From Schizophyllum amplum (Eukaryota; Basidiomycota; Agaricomycetes; Agaricales; Schizophyllaceae), in contig VDMD01000008.1 in assembly GCA_007026445.1 (NCBI GenBank), positions 806,001 through 870,000 on the forward strand: a stretch of DNA of 64,000 bases. Reading direction: 5' to 3'. The notes under the pieces were generated by a model. The model had not been told where the DNA came from, searched no databases, and saw only the letters and a list, made by a program, of their open reading frames with translations. A program made the position numbers and the translations under genes. Position 1 is the stretch's first letter; each line of letters opens with the position of its first letter. Shown piece after piece: positions 13,070-23,720 of this stretch.

Positions 13070-13480
13070 ATGCTCACCACCATCCTCAATGCCGCGCGCC
13101 GCGCGCCCCTGCAGCCCTCAGCGCGTGCGCTTACCACGTCCGCCGCGCGCGCCGCCCCGCACAACGCAGACAGCTACGCCAAGGACGTCGACCACAACAA
13201 ACCAGAGGACACCACTACCCACCGCGTCGACGCGTCCGGCGACAATGTGCAGCGCCCCCACGAGCCGCCCCAGAACAAGTACTCGGAGACAGGCGTCGAT
13301 GCAGGTGTGGACGCGTACAAGACCGTCGACGAGGAAGCCCCGTATGACGCGCAGGGCAAGTCGTCGCGCTACGGCGCACGGCCAGAGTTCGGAGAGGACA
13401 AGAAGGGGGAAATTGACGAGTACTCGAAGGGAGGGCCGGATAGCAAGGATGCGGGCGGCAGGAAGCCGGAGGGGCGATAG
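13070..13480 (+). CDS. Small putative mitochondrial hydrophilic protein
   Basis: A single-exon frame of 136 aa. The first ~30 residues form a typical mitochondrial presequence: basic, rich in Ala/Arg/Ser/Leu, with no acidic residue (MLTTILNAARRAPLQPSAR...). The remainder is strongly hydrophilic, with repeated Asp/Lys/Glu/Gly/Pro, short motifs such as VDAGVDAYK and YDAQGKSSRYG, and a Lys/Gly/Pro-rich tail (GGPDSKDAGGRKPEGR). It is probably largely disordered or a stress-type hydrophilin. I do not recognise a named family. An ATG at 13070 was chosen because the frame upstream has no earlier ATG and the presequence starts there. Coding status is supported by the composition contrast with the surrounding frames and by third-position GC bias. 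The targeting is inferred only from sequence character. Confidence 0.7.
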   Translation: MLTTILNAARRAPLQPSARALTTSAARAAPHNADSYAKDVDHNKPEDTTTHRVDASGDNVQRPHEPPQNKYSETGVDAGVDAYKTVDEEAPYDAQGKSSRYGARPEFGEDKKGEIDEYSKGGPDSKDAGGRKPEGR

Positions 13481-13931
13481 GGAAATGAGTGCATGTGAAT
13501 CACTGGTGTGTTCCTACTTTCCATACTGTGCACTCCCCGGTCTTGACTGACATCCTTCGCTCAGCAAACACAAACACGCGAATGCAAACCGTCGCCTGCT
13601 GTATATTAGAAAGCACTGTCATCTTGCAATGAACCAACATCGGGGGATGTACATACGCGAACATCGCCCCGTCACAATTCTGCTTTCTACTCCATGGAAT
13701 CCTTTCCTCCGAAGGCCAAATCAATTCGATACAAAGGTCCTAAATTATCCTTCACTGCTTACAAGAAAGGAAATGTTCACCGGGCAAACCAAGTTAGGTT
13801 GTCTAAAAGAGAGCGAGATTTGTTACATGCGACGAGCAAGGGGACGTCGTGTATACATGTCAGTTGATGTACGGCGAAATTAGGTTTCCGGGGAGGGTGG
13901 GGTGTCCTTGAATGGGAATGGGAGACGCCGC

Positions 13932-15825
13932 CTACACGTTCACGCTCCGCTTGGCCTTGTCCGTCTCCCACCCGCTCCGCATCTCGTCGCCGAAACGGCC
14001 GTCTGTGAGGCTGCCCTTCGTCTCGTCGCCCATGTCGACCATAGCGTGCGACTCGACCTGGACGAAGACCTAAAGAAGGCGTCAGCGCTTGAGTCGTACG
14101 TGCTCGCAAGCCCACATATACTCACCTCGGGTCGCGTCGAGCTGAGGTTCACAACGTCCTAGACCATCGTTAGCCATGACACAACGACGCCGGAGGCAGC
14201 CAGCTCACCCTCCGCACACCACGATCCGTCGACGGGGTTATGTGCGACGTGTCCTGCTTGCTGTCGCTGTACTGCCAGCCCTTCCGGCTGTTCAGACTTG
14301 ACATGAGCGAGTTGGTATACAGCTTTGACAGTGCGAAGTTGAACATGAGATGCCTGTGAACGGCGATGAGCAAAGTCGACCGTAAGTAAACGACTGGTGG
14401 CTGACCATGCGGTGGGCTCGAGCAGGTAAAGGATCATATCGGCAAAGGCCCAGATCGCCGTGAGCAGACCCGTTTGCACGGTCACTGGATAGGGTACGAT
14501 CAGCCTGACTATAGCAATGTAGGATGGAAGAGACGAGGCGTACGTCGGATGATGCGGTCCACCTGAGAGTCGGTCGACGTGAACCCTGACCGGTGCTTAC
14601 GCTGAAGCACTCCGCGTCAGCCACATTTGGATAATGCCCCAGACAAGATCTAAAACGCACCAGATGGAACACAAGGGTACAAGTGATCAGAATGTCAGAT
14701 ACGGACGACGCCGCGAGCCCTGGTAAGATGAAGGGTGGTAGGGAGAAGGGCGCGGGGAATAAGCATTGAGGTTGCAAAGATATTTTTCGTCGCTCACAGA
14801 TCGTCACCACGGACTTGAACTTGAGGAAATCCACGAAAGCGGGGACGATGCCACATGCGATGGCCGTTGCGATGCCGCACACTGGAAACGCGGGGACATG
14901 TCAGTGGCGGAAGCAAATGCGGTCGCGGGAGGCAAATGGGGTCGCGGAAGCAAAAGGAGGACGCCAGCGACACAGAGCGACACTCACGCAGCGAAGCGAA
15001 AGAGCATGCAACTATAGTGAGCGCGAGGTAGATGTTCCCGGTGAGCTGGGGGTGCGTTAGAGGGCGTGGGCGTGAATTGCCAGAACGGCGGACGTACGAT
15101 CTTCACTCTCCATCTGTAGGGGAGATATTAGAGAGGAAGCGGGGCGGTCAAGCGAGTTTACGCACGCAAAGAATATTTGCACGGTGCCGCCGATGATACC
15201 CGTCAGTGCGGGGTCTGTGGGTGCGTTTAGATGGGACACATTGAGCGTGGTGGGGTATATGCGCACCCGTTGCGAAGAGCCAGTCCGCCCTTGACAAGAA
15301 ATCCCCATCGCCTATGTCTTATCAGCAATGCTACAGATAGTAAAGAGGTGACTGACCGAAGTGGTTGATGAGACAATTATAGATGTACGCGAGGGTAAAG
15401 CCCGTGTGTACAGTGTCTGCAACGAACAGAAACGCGACCTGAACAGAGCTTCTTCAGAACACAAATTGACTACGAGGTGTGGGGAAGGACGTACGAAGGA
15501 ACTGATGTACCATGCGTCTCTTGCGATAGGCGTGTCAGCAGGCGATGGGGAGCGTGTTACTGCCAACGCACTTGCGGGAGAAGTTATTCCAGTACAAATA
15601 TCTGCAGTCCGCGGTCAGCGATGTGAGGGAGCATGAGGGGGTGGGGGACGGACGTCTGAGTGACGGAGATCCCGTAAAGGATGACGTTGAAGAAGGTACC
15701 AAGCAGCATTGGCCCGTGTCTGCAGAGATCGGCGGAATGAGCAAAGGCGGGTCGACGCGGAGGGCGGGGAGCACATACGCGGCGAACGCTGGATTAGGGG
15801 CGACTACACTACTGGGATCGGCCAT
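13932..15825 (-). CDS. DUF6534 multi-pass membrane protein (paralog 1)
   Basis: A multi-exon gene on the minus strand. Exon 1 (15779-15825) starts MADPSSVVAPNPAFAA and is joined through a GTATGT intron to exon 2 (15654-15719), which encodes HGPMLLGTFFNVILYGISVT. Further exons give YLYWNNFSR, a segment ending FVADTVHTGFTLAYIYNCLI, a GGTVQIFFA segment and GIATAIACGIVPAF. A segment GLAASSVSDILITCTLVFHL and the family signature KLYTNSLMSSLNSRKGW follow. The two last introns are 14159-14208 and 14070-14125, and the terminal exon (13932-14069) reads VFVQVESHAMVDMG. This is the organisation of the Agaricomycete DUF6534 family, proteins of about seven membrane segments with a cytoplasmic tail. Their function is unknown and a receptor-like role is only speculation. 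The conserved intron positions are shared with the paralog at 24992-27348. Confidence 0.85.
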
Positions 15826-16703
15826 GGTCGCTGATGAAAGGGCGGGCGGGTGGGTAGGGCGGACAGGTAAAGACGGCGGTGCTCGCGAGTCGGGACACGC
15901 GGGACGGAAAGGAAAGGTGGATGCGCAGAGCAAGAGCTATATAGTATACGCGGACTCAGAACGTGATCGCCATGACCACGTAGACATGCGGGGTACTAGA
16001 GATTGGTTGATCAGATGGCGCCAGCATCTTCTTGTCTTGGGGTCCTTCCTGGGTCCTTCAGGCCTCAGGCCTCAGGCCTCAGGGGTCCTTTGCGCAGACC
16101 CGCCTTCCTGAAGCCGAAGCAGGTTGCGGATGGGTATGCGCTATCGCGCCTTTTCACGGCCGGATGGCCGCCAAGTTTCCACTACTGCGAAATCTTCCAG
16201 CTGTTTCGGGGCGATGTTCGATCTAGCTCGGTGGTCAAGACCGCCGCTGGCCGCGCCGATGCGCCTGCCGTTGATAGACTGCAAGTCAAGCAGCTGATTG
16301 CTTGTCGTTGCCCGCCTCCCCCTTCCTCAAGCTCACGTTCGTCGCCTTCCAGCCTCCAGGTGAACGTCCAAATCGAACATCGTCTGAGCAAGATCCTTGG
16401 TCAAAGGAAGTCTTTCCACGTCGGAAGTACCGTGTGACGCTTTGCGTCTACCGCCACGCGATTCAATTCACGTAGAACTTCCCTTGAACTTCCCCATCTC
16501 CTGTCCCTTGTTGGCCCTTGCTACACCCCGATAACAACGACTGTGCCGGATTGTGCAGTTAGACTTAGCTGCAGTCTAGTGAGTCTTGACCGTCGCCCGC
16601 CCTCTGCTCAGCAATGTATTGCTGCATTCTGTGGGTCCGACCTTGCGCTTGATGTCGCGTCGGAAGGCAGCCCCTAACTGTGACAGGCGAGGCGCGCAAA
16701 ACT
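15826..16703. other. Intergenic between DUF6534 paralog 1 and foldback element
   Basis: No gene is recognised. A tandem 7-bp repeat (aggcctc, three units) lies at 16060-16081, directly after a duplicated gggtcctt motif. Confidence 0.5.
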
Positions 16704-17021
16704 AGCCCTTCTCATTTAGCGTCTGAAATCTGTTCTGAAATCCTGTCTGAACTCGTCCGTTGCCAGCCTGTGAGTCGCCTGGCGACGAAAACCGCATGGT
16801 CACCGTGATTGCGTGCCTGTCTTCGGAGAAACTGTCGAAGGGGCGCACAGCGCGTGGACGGCGGGGCGGCGGCGGGAGGGCGGGGTGCGTGTTATGGAGG
16901 AGGGTTGGGGGGCGGCGGGAGGATAGTAAGGGAGCGCAGGACTTGGGGCGCGTCGCCCATGCCCAGGCGCCGAGCGTCGGGACGGCGGCCCAGTGGACAC
17001 GGCATTTGCCGGTCACGCGTG
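16704..17021 (+). repeat. Left arm of the 318-bp inverted repeat
   Basis: Begins agcccttctcattt and ends ccggtcacgcgtg. It pairs base by base with 17187-17504 read in reverse complement. Confidence 0.92.
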
Positions 17022-17186
17022 GCAGTTTTGCTCTCTCCGCCTCCTCCCCCGCTGTTGCTTTGAGAGCAGTCGTCTCGTACACTATAGAATATAATTAGGG
17101 CCACTACCAGGCAAATTGGCCATATAAATTATGCTCGGGGGCAAGAATACAAAGGCAAGTCGAACAATGGCAGCGCCGCACGTGCG

Positions 17187-17504
17187 CACGCGTGACCGGC
17201 AAATGCCGTGTCCACTGGGCCGCCGTCCCGACGCCCGGCGCCTGGGCATGGGCGACGCGCCCCAAGTCCTGCGCTCCCTTACTATCCTCCCGCCGCCCCC
17301 CAACCCTCCTCCATAACACGCACCCCGCCCTCCCGCCGCCGCCCCGCCGTCCACGCGCTGTGCGCCCCTTCGACAGTTTCTCCGAAGACAGGCACGCAAT
17401 CACGGTGACCATGCGGTTTTCGTCGCCAGGCGACTCACAGGCTGGCAACGGACGAGTTCAGACAGGATTTCAGAACAGATTTCAGACGCTAAATGAGAAG
17501 GGCT
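17187..17504 (-). repeat. Right arm of the 318-bp inverted repeat
   Basis: Begins cacgcgtgaccgg and ends aaatgagaagggct. It is the reverse complement of 16704-17021 apart from one substitution at 17235. Confidence 0.92.
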
Positions 17505-17580
17505 ACTAAGCAGAAGTCGAGATGGAAGATGGAATAGGAAATCCGAACATCCCTGCATCGAACCCTGACCGTTTCCCACA

Positions 17581-17599
17581 GGTATCGGCGGCCGATACC
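17581..17599. other. Perfect hairpin downstream of the Helitron coding region
   Basis: ggtatcgg-cgg-ccgatacc forms an 8-bp GC-rich stem with a 3-nt loop. It lies about 280 bp beyond the helicase stop codon on the side where the Helitron 3' end is expected. Helitrons usually carry such a hairpin 10-12 bp before a terminal CTRR, which I cannot find here. Confidence 0.55.
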
Positions 17600-17876
17600 T
17601 AACATAGGCTTGCGGCAGGACCGCGGAGTGCTCGCTAGGAAAACTACTACGTACTAGGCGTGAGCAAAACGTGACACGGACACAAAGCTCGAACCGATCA
17701 CATGATCTCAACTCACGCAAGTGCCGCATTTCTCGAAACCGCGCATGTTTGAAGAGTTGAGGATTGTATTGTCCGAAAGAGATTGTCTTGCAGTGCTTGG
17801 CTGTGGTAGCTTCGAACTTGTTTATGCGAAGGGGCAGGAGCAACACCAGTATCTTTACAGCGGCAGCATCATGTAG

Positions 17877-20800
17877 CTAGTCGTGCAAATTGTAACGGCG
17901 TTGCCAGTCGTCTAACCTATGCTGTAGCTGTGATCCTCCAAGTTTCTTCACCCGTGAATAATCCAAATCTCCCGTAATGTACAGTCCATCGAGAGCCTTG
18001 ACTCTGGACAAGGCAACAAAGGTCAACCCGGTTGTGAACTCTGTTTTACCAAGGGACAGCTGTATCTTCGATAGAGTGAGCCCCTGTGACTTGTGGACAG
18101 TCACAGCCCAGCCAAGGCGGAGTGGTATCTGTGTACGCGAGACAGTCTTGCCTTTGAAATCGAATGTCGACTGGATAGGTGTGATTGGTAGCACGGAGAC
18201 CCCATCGGGAAAGCCATCGCGAGGAGCAGTCTTCCAAGGCGAGGGCGGACCGGAGTACGTAGGACAAGAGACGAGAACAGCGACAGGCAGATCGGAGCGT
18301 TCCGAGTCTGGCGCCCATACGATGTCTTCGACATAGCCAATGGTTGCGTTGACGAGCCCTAGATAACAATGACTTGCAGTAAACGGATGATTAAGCGAAT
18401 ACATACCTTGCTTTTGCCATAAGTTACGCGTTATCATGACTCGGGCACCCTTAGCTAGCACGATATAAGGCTCCAAGCCGCCAGCATCGTCAGAGCGAAG
18501 TTTAGAAATCGCGGGACAGCTGTTGTGGGCGAGTATGCGCGCACAAGGTTCACCCAGAGCGTCGAGTCGTTTGAGGTTCGCCTCACTGACTTCGTTACGG
18601 GTCGTATAGAGACAGGGAACATCATCGAAAGTCGCCTTTTCCTGCTGGGAGATATTCCTGGACGTACAGTGACGAGTGAGTAGAAGTTGCCAGTCATCCT
18701 CTGTGAGACCGCCACCGCCGGAGGCGCGTTCGAGAAGCGCGCGGAAGCGTTGTTGCTCCGGCGAGTCGCCCTGTTGCCGGTAGACCACACTGAGGCGGAA
18801 GCTGTCCTCGAAGAGAGCGTAGATCATACTGCCTTCACGAGTCAATTGTGCCTTCTGGGAAGCGTTAGAAAGAGGCGGCGCGGGAGAGTAGAGCGCCGTG
18901 TCGCCAACAGGTGGTAGCTGCGCAAAGTCGCCGCACAGAGCGACGTGAAGGGAGCCCAGAGGGGTGTCGGGGCAAGGTCGGATCTGGCGTAAGCGGGAGT
19001 CGAGATGTGCGAGCGTGCGCAAGCCCATCATGGACTTCTCATCGACGATAAGGAAGTAAACACCTTTGTAGTCGTTTTGAAAGGCCGCTAGTCGTTGACC
19101 AGCGAGTGGCGTGAATCCGCCATTGATTGGGAGGCGGAAAGCTGAATGCAGGGTCTGACCGTGGATATTCAGCGCAGCAACGCCTGAGGGAGCCACCACG
19201 CGGATGGGGTCGGGAACGCCGCGATCTGCCGCCATCGTGCGTAGCTTCCAACAGATATTGCTGATGAGGTACGTCTTGCCGCAGCCGGCCGTCCCGTCGA
19301 TGTTGAAGAGCATAGATGGGACATCTTCCCCTTCTAGGATGCGCGTGAAAGCATCGACGTAGCTGAGCAGCGGTGAGAACTACTGTAAAGATGGATGTAC
19401 TACTGAACGTACCGATCATAAACAGCCTGCTGCTCTTCAGAGAGGGGATAGATTGGCGGAGGAACATCCGCAATGTTCACGTCTTCGCTGTCATGGTCAC
19501 GGCGCTTATTGGCGATCCACGACGCCATGAGGTCGATGTCGGGCTGCTGACGGCCGGACTCCATGTCGAATGCGCTGTCTAGAGGTCGTAAGCCGAGCTG
19601 GCTCAGCTCATATGCGCGGATAGGGACGTTTGGGTGCGCGTCAGCGTACGCCTGCCAGTCCTCTAGTGTCATGTCGGCTATATCCTCCATCATGCAGTCC
19701 TCATCGTCGTCCGCTTCTTCCATAACCTCTCGATTCTCATCCGTCCAACAGCGCAATGTATCACGACCATGATCATGTGCCTGCTGACAACACGCGTCAA
19801 AGGCCGCCTTCCACGAACCCGTGCCTTCGGAAGTAAGCGCGTCGTCTAGCGCACGGAACGGGTGGTGAAGCTGAATCTTGACGCGACAGTACTCCTCGAA
19901 GTGTTCGCCCTCCGGGTCTGGTGACATGCGAGGATATGCGCGGACCACAATATTCGGTTCTGGGGCGTTCGGTCGAGCTGTGTGTCTCTTGCGCCAGCGA
20001 CCGTTGTACCATTGATAGCTGGTCAAAACTTGATGAAGAGATAGGCTGGCCATGGGCCCTTCCACCGGTCGATTCATATATCTGGCACGGAGTGAGCTTC
20101 ATCGGCAGAACGCCAATTCATCTGACACGCTTACCTTTGCAACATCGACTCGCCTGTCGCGGCTCTCTCCTCTACTGTATCTCCGCCGGCCTCGACACCC
20201 GCGTCTGCTTCAATCTCCCGCATGGACCCGTCCTTGCCGAGGTAGATCGTCTGGAAAGACGCCGAAGATCGCACTAGGGGCAATCCGAGAAGTAGGTGCG
20301 CCGTCTCTTGCGAAGAGTAGGCACGTTCGCCAATCATTTTGTTGAGAAACTTGCGGCAGGCTCCCTGAACGTTTGCAGTGGCGTCCATGGAGTTGGCGAT
20401 GTTGGCGAGCATTGCCGGGAACTCTGGCTCTTGTCCTTCCGCTTTCGTAGCGTACTTCGCGATGTAGCTATACTGGATGTCAGTGGAAGATCCTAATGAA
20501 GCACTACAACACTTACTTGAGAGCTGCATCCTTGGAAAGAACGGGCTTTATGTCGATGTTTGCGCGCCAGCCCAAAATCATCGCGTCGTTGTAGGCGTTC
20601 AATATCGTATCGTTTCTCGCAGGCTCAAACCGCGGGCGCGACTTGCTATCCAAGCCAACCTTCGCCGTGGGTGACTCCTTCATAGGGTAATCGAACCTGC
20701 AGACCGCTTCCTTCTTGTCGGAGCCAGGGACCTTGCGCATAACCTGGCAGTAGCCAGGTTGGCACTTCCGGTGGCGTTCAACCCAGTTGAGAAGTTCGCC

Positions 20801-23720
20801 GAGCTCGTCTTGCGTGCGGCTGACGGTCGACGGATCCTTCGAGCATGGATGCTCACCCACGAGGGATACATTTGGACTCGGAAGTGGTGTCGGGCTGCTG
20901 GCCGTGATGAACCGGTCCCAGTAGGCGACGAAGTCGTCCATCCTTTGGTGGATCTCCGGTGAGAGCAAGGTGCCGGGGTCGCGTAGCGCGTTCCAGTTGA
21001 TGCTGTCGGGGTCTGGAGCGTCCCGCAGCCAGAGGAAGCCATGGACGTGGCCGCTGCCGCGCTTCTGCCACTCGTAGCGATACCAGTAGTCCTGTACACC
21101 GAATACCGGTTCAAGGATGTGCTTGGTGAAGAGGCGAACACGGAGCTCGAGGTAGGAAGCGGCAATGTGTGGGTTGGCGTTGAGCGCGGCGCGGCGTTGA
21201 CGTCGTCCAAACTTGATGGGATCTTCTCCGTCCCTAGAAACAACAGATGCGTCGACTGGCATGTGCCGATGCAGATCCTGCCACTGGAGGTCGGCGGCGC
21301 TGAGCGTGAAGAATAGGTGGGGCGAGCCCTTGATGGCGATCATGTCGGTAAGCTCTCGACGGCGTGCCAGCCAGAACGCGCGAGTGCCTCGGATGTTTGC
21401 AGCGTGGCGCATCATATTGTTGACTACAGTGTTGTCCCCTTCTTCTAGCAGCTTCTGTACTTCTTCCACCGTGAGCTGCGCCTCGTCGTGCTGCTGGCGC
21501 ACATAGATCTTGGACTGCGAATGGGCTCGCTGCCGCTGCAGGGTGTTGAAAGCCCACCACGGAAAGCGACGATGGCGAGCGAAGCGGCCGTCGTCGAACT
21601 TCATGAGGTGCTCGACGTATTCGCCGAAGTGGACCTTGCGCGCGCGGGGCTGGTAGAAGTCGCCGTCGCCGTTCGGGAATAGCGTCGGAAACGCTTGTGT
21701 GATCAGACGTGGAGTGCCTTCTGCCATAGGAGTACCATCTATGGCAGGCGCGTTGATCTATGCACGGATGAGTCACGTACTATCGTTGGAATTGGCGAAG
21801 TACTTACAACGATTCTCTCGTAAGGCCGCCGGGGAGCACCGCCTGGATTAAGCATATCCGCCGCTGCTTGACGAATAGCAGTAACCTCGTCCGTCGTCGT
21901 CCCCATGTTCAGTACACCGTCGATCACAGCAGCCGACTGGTCTGCGTCATCATCGGGAAGCGTCTGTGCGGCTTCTGTGGGTCCAGAGGGTACCGCATTC
22001 GCTTCAACAGCTTGGAAGGCATGCGGTATCTGATCGACTACTGACCCCATGGCGGGTAGCCAGTCAAGCTCCTCCAGGGTGGGACGCGGCAGATGCGCGT
22101 AGGATGGGTCGTGGTCTATCTTGTACAGCAAGGCGTGCCACACCTTCTCGCGACGGACGAGGAAGTCGACATGGTGGGATAGGTCTTCGCCCTGGCGGCG
22201 AATAATGATCATGGGGACGTCTTTTGGGAGTCTCGGAAGGCGTTCGGCGAGCTCGCCGACATCTTGAGGGAAGTTGACGATGTGATCCTTGTACTCGAGT
22301 TGACGACCTCGAGTGTAGCGAACCTGCATGTGCACCTTGACGAGCGAGATGAGCATCTCCTCGACTTCGGTGAGGCATTTCAAGCAATCGGGTATAGGAC
22401 CGGGGGCTACATCGAATGAATGAGGACATCGCTTTTTCGTATCACTCGAATGCACGTACCCGGATTGGTCTTGTTCTCGTCGCACCATGCCTTCATGGGC
22501 TGACGATCGTTTCGACAGCGCTTGCACTGCCCGTCCTTCACATCTCTGTCCCAGTCTCTCTCGCGACAGATAGAGCAGTAGTCGTACGTGACCGCCTTGA
22601 GCGCGTCGTGAAAGCTCTTCACACAACGGTCGCGGTCGAGGGAGAGCGCCGCATTCGGAGGACGGTCGTCCATTGCGTCGGCGGCCTGACCCTGGCTGGC
22701 TGGCGGCTCCGTCTGAACTCCATCACCGTCGTCAACATCCAGGCTTTCAGCGGCACCATCCTCTTCTGCTGCGAGATCCAGAAGATGTTGTTCGCGAGTC
22801 CTCTGCGTACTCCTGCGCTCCCGCAGACGTGCGAGACAGTCAAGGCAGTTCGCATATACCCTGCCCTCGGCAGACGTGCAAGACGCGGTAGCCACCTCGT
22901 GCCGGCCGATCATGCAGAACTGAGCGCCGCGCGCCGCGGCTTCGGCTTTCTTCTTGTGATGTCTCGCAAGGGCCTTGCTGCGACAGTTGTCGCAGGTCGC
23001 ATAGAGCGATGCGGAGGGATCCGCTTTGGCGAAGCGCGACTTCTTGAGGTACTTGTCGCATGTCGAGCACCTCTTCTTGGTTCGACATCGACGACAATGA
23101 ACCTCCTGTACGTCTCCTTCCTTCGTATAGAAATGCGTAGCCCGCCATGTTGATTTACAGCAAGGACATTCCATCCGACGACAACGTCGACAGCGAGGAT
23201 TTTGTGAGTTATTGGGCTGGTCTGTAAACCAAGACGGAGAATGATGGCGGTGGCACCCAGTGCATAGGATGGATGGAGGGACACGGATAGTCAGGCGGGG
23301 CCGCGCAGGAGGTATGCGGATGGTGAGTCGCCGTTCAGCGTTGTTGGGAAGGGGAGCACCCTCGTCGGCTAGATCTCTTGCGTGTTGCTCTTCCGCGCGG
23401 CGGACGGCTCTGGCTCTACGTTCACCGTTGTCATCCGCCGCTGCCCAGACACACAAGCGACATCGATCATGTGCAAATGACCAATGTTGGGCTGTGAAAG
23501 GAATAAGCTTCGAGCAGCGTATGCAGAAGCGATTGATCGTGAAAGAGTCGGGAGCAGTGAATGTCAGCCGCCTGAAGAGGCTCTTAGGTATGTTGCGGGA
23601 AACGGGGAGACGGAGACTGGCGCGGCGGATCGGCGGCATCCCGCAGCACTGACAACGGGGACAAAGGAAAGCAAGATGGATTATGTGCGGCATGTCGGGA
23701 CTGGTGCAGACGACGCACAA
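17877..23720 (-). CDS. Helitron RepHel protein with N-terminal cysteine arrays
   Basis: Inferred exons read right to left. Exon A (~22460-23720) encodes ~400 aa with many CxxC pairs (FCIRCSKL, DRCRLCVW, LCTGCHRHH, RCRRCRR, CPCC, RCSTCDKYLKK) and a CSICRERDW/CKRC pair. Exon B (~21809-22406) encodes a DUF6570-like segment (CLKCLTEVEEMLISLVKVHM... LVRREKVWHALLYKI). Exon C (~20520-21757) carries the Helitron-like N domain with the HUH motif in SGHVHGFLWL. Exon D (~20150-20470) carries the two-tyrosine motif SYIAKYATKAE and the SSQETAHLLLGLPL block. Exon E spans ~19430-20080. Exon F (17877 to ~19350) carries the Pif1-type helicase with Walker A GTAGCGKT, Walker B LIVDEKSM, GDFAQLPPV and a terminal VHKSQGLTL/VALSRVK. 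It probably contains one in-frame intron near 18361-18410. All junctions fit GT-AG consensus and no frameshift or internal stop was seen, so the element may be autonomous. The true start codon is unresolved: the first ATG in exon A is near 23681 and the frame is open back to ~23760. Confidence 0.92.

Larger units (their letters stand above)
16704..17504. mobile_element. Foldback/MITE-like element with 318-bp inverted arms
   Basis: The left arm (16704-17021) and right arm (17187-17504) are reverse complements over 318 bp with a single difference that I can find (A at 16973 against C at 17235 instead of T). A 165-bp spacer (17022-17186) separates them and is locally AT-rich (tatagaatataattag). 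The outer ends are agccc...gggct and are flanked on both sides by ACT, compatible with a 3-bp target-site duplication. The arms contain open frames on both strands only because they are GC-rich; no protein family is visible. This matches the structure of a foldback transposon or long-TIR MITE. A recent local inverted duplication is the alternative. The near identity implies either recency or gene conversion between the arms. Confidence 0.8.

Noticed and set aside
16760..17448. Open frames of 105-126 codons inside the inverted-repeat arms
   Set aside because: The same peptides appear mirrored on both strands because of the inverted repeat; composition is Arg/Gly/Pro-rich and no family is matched.
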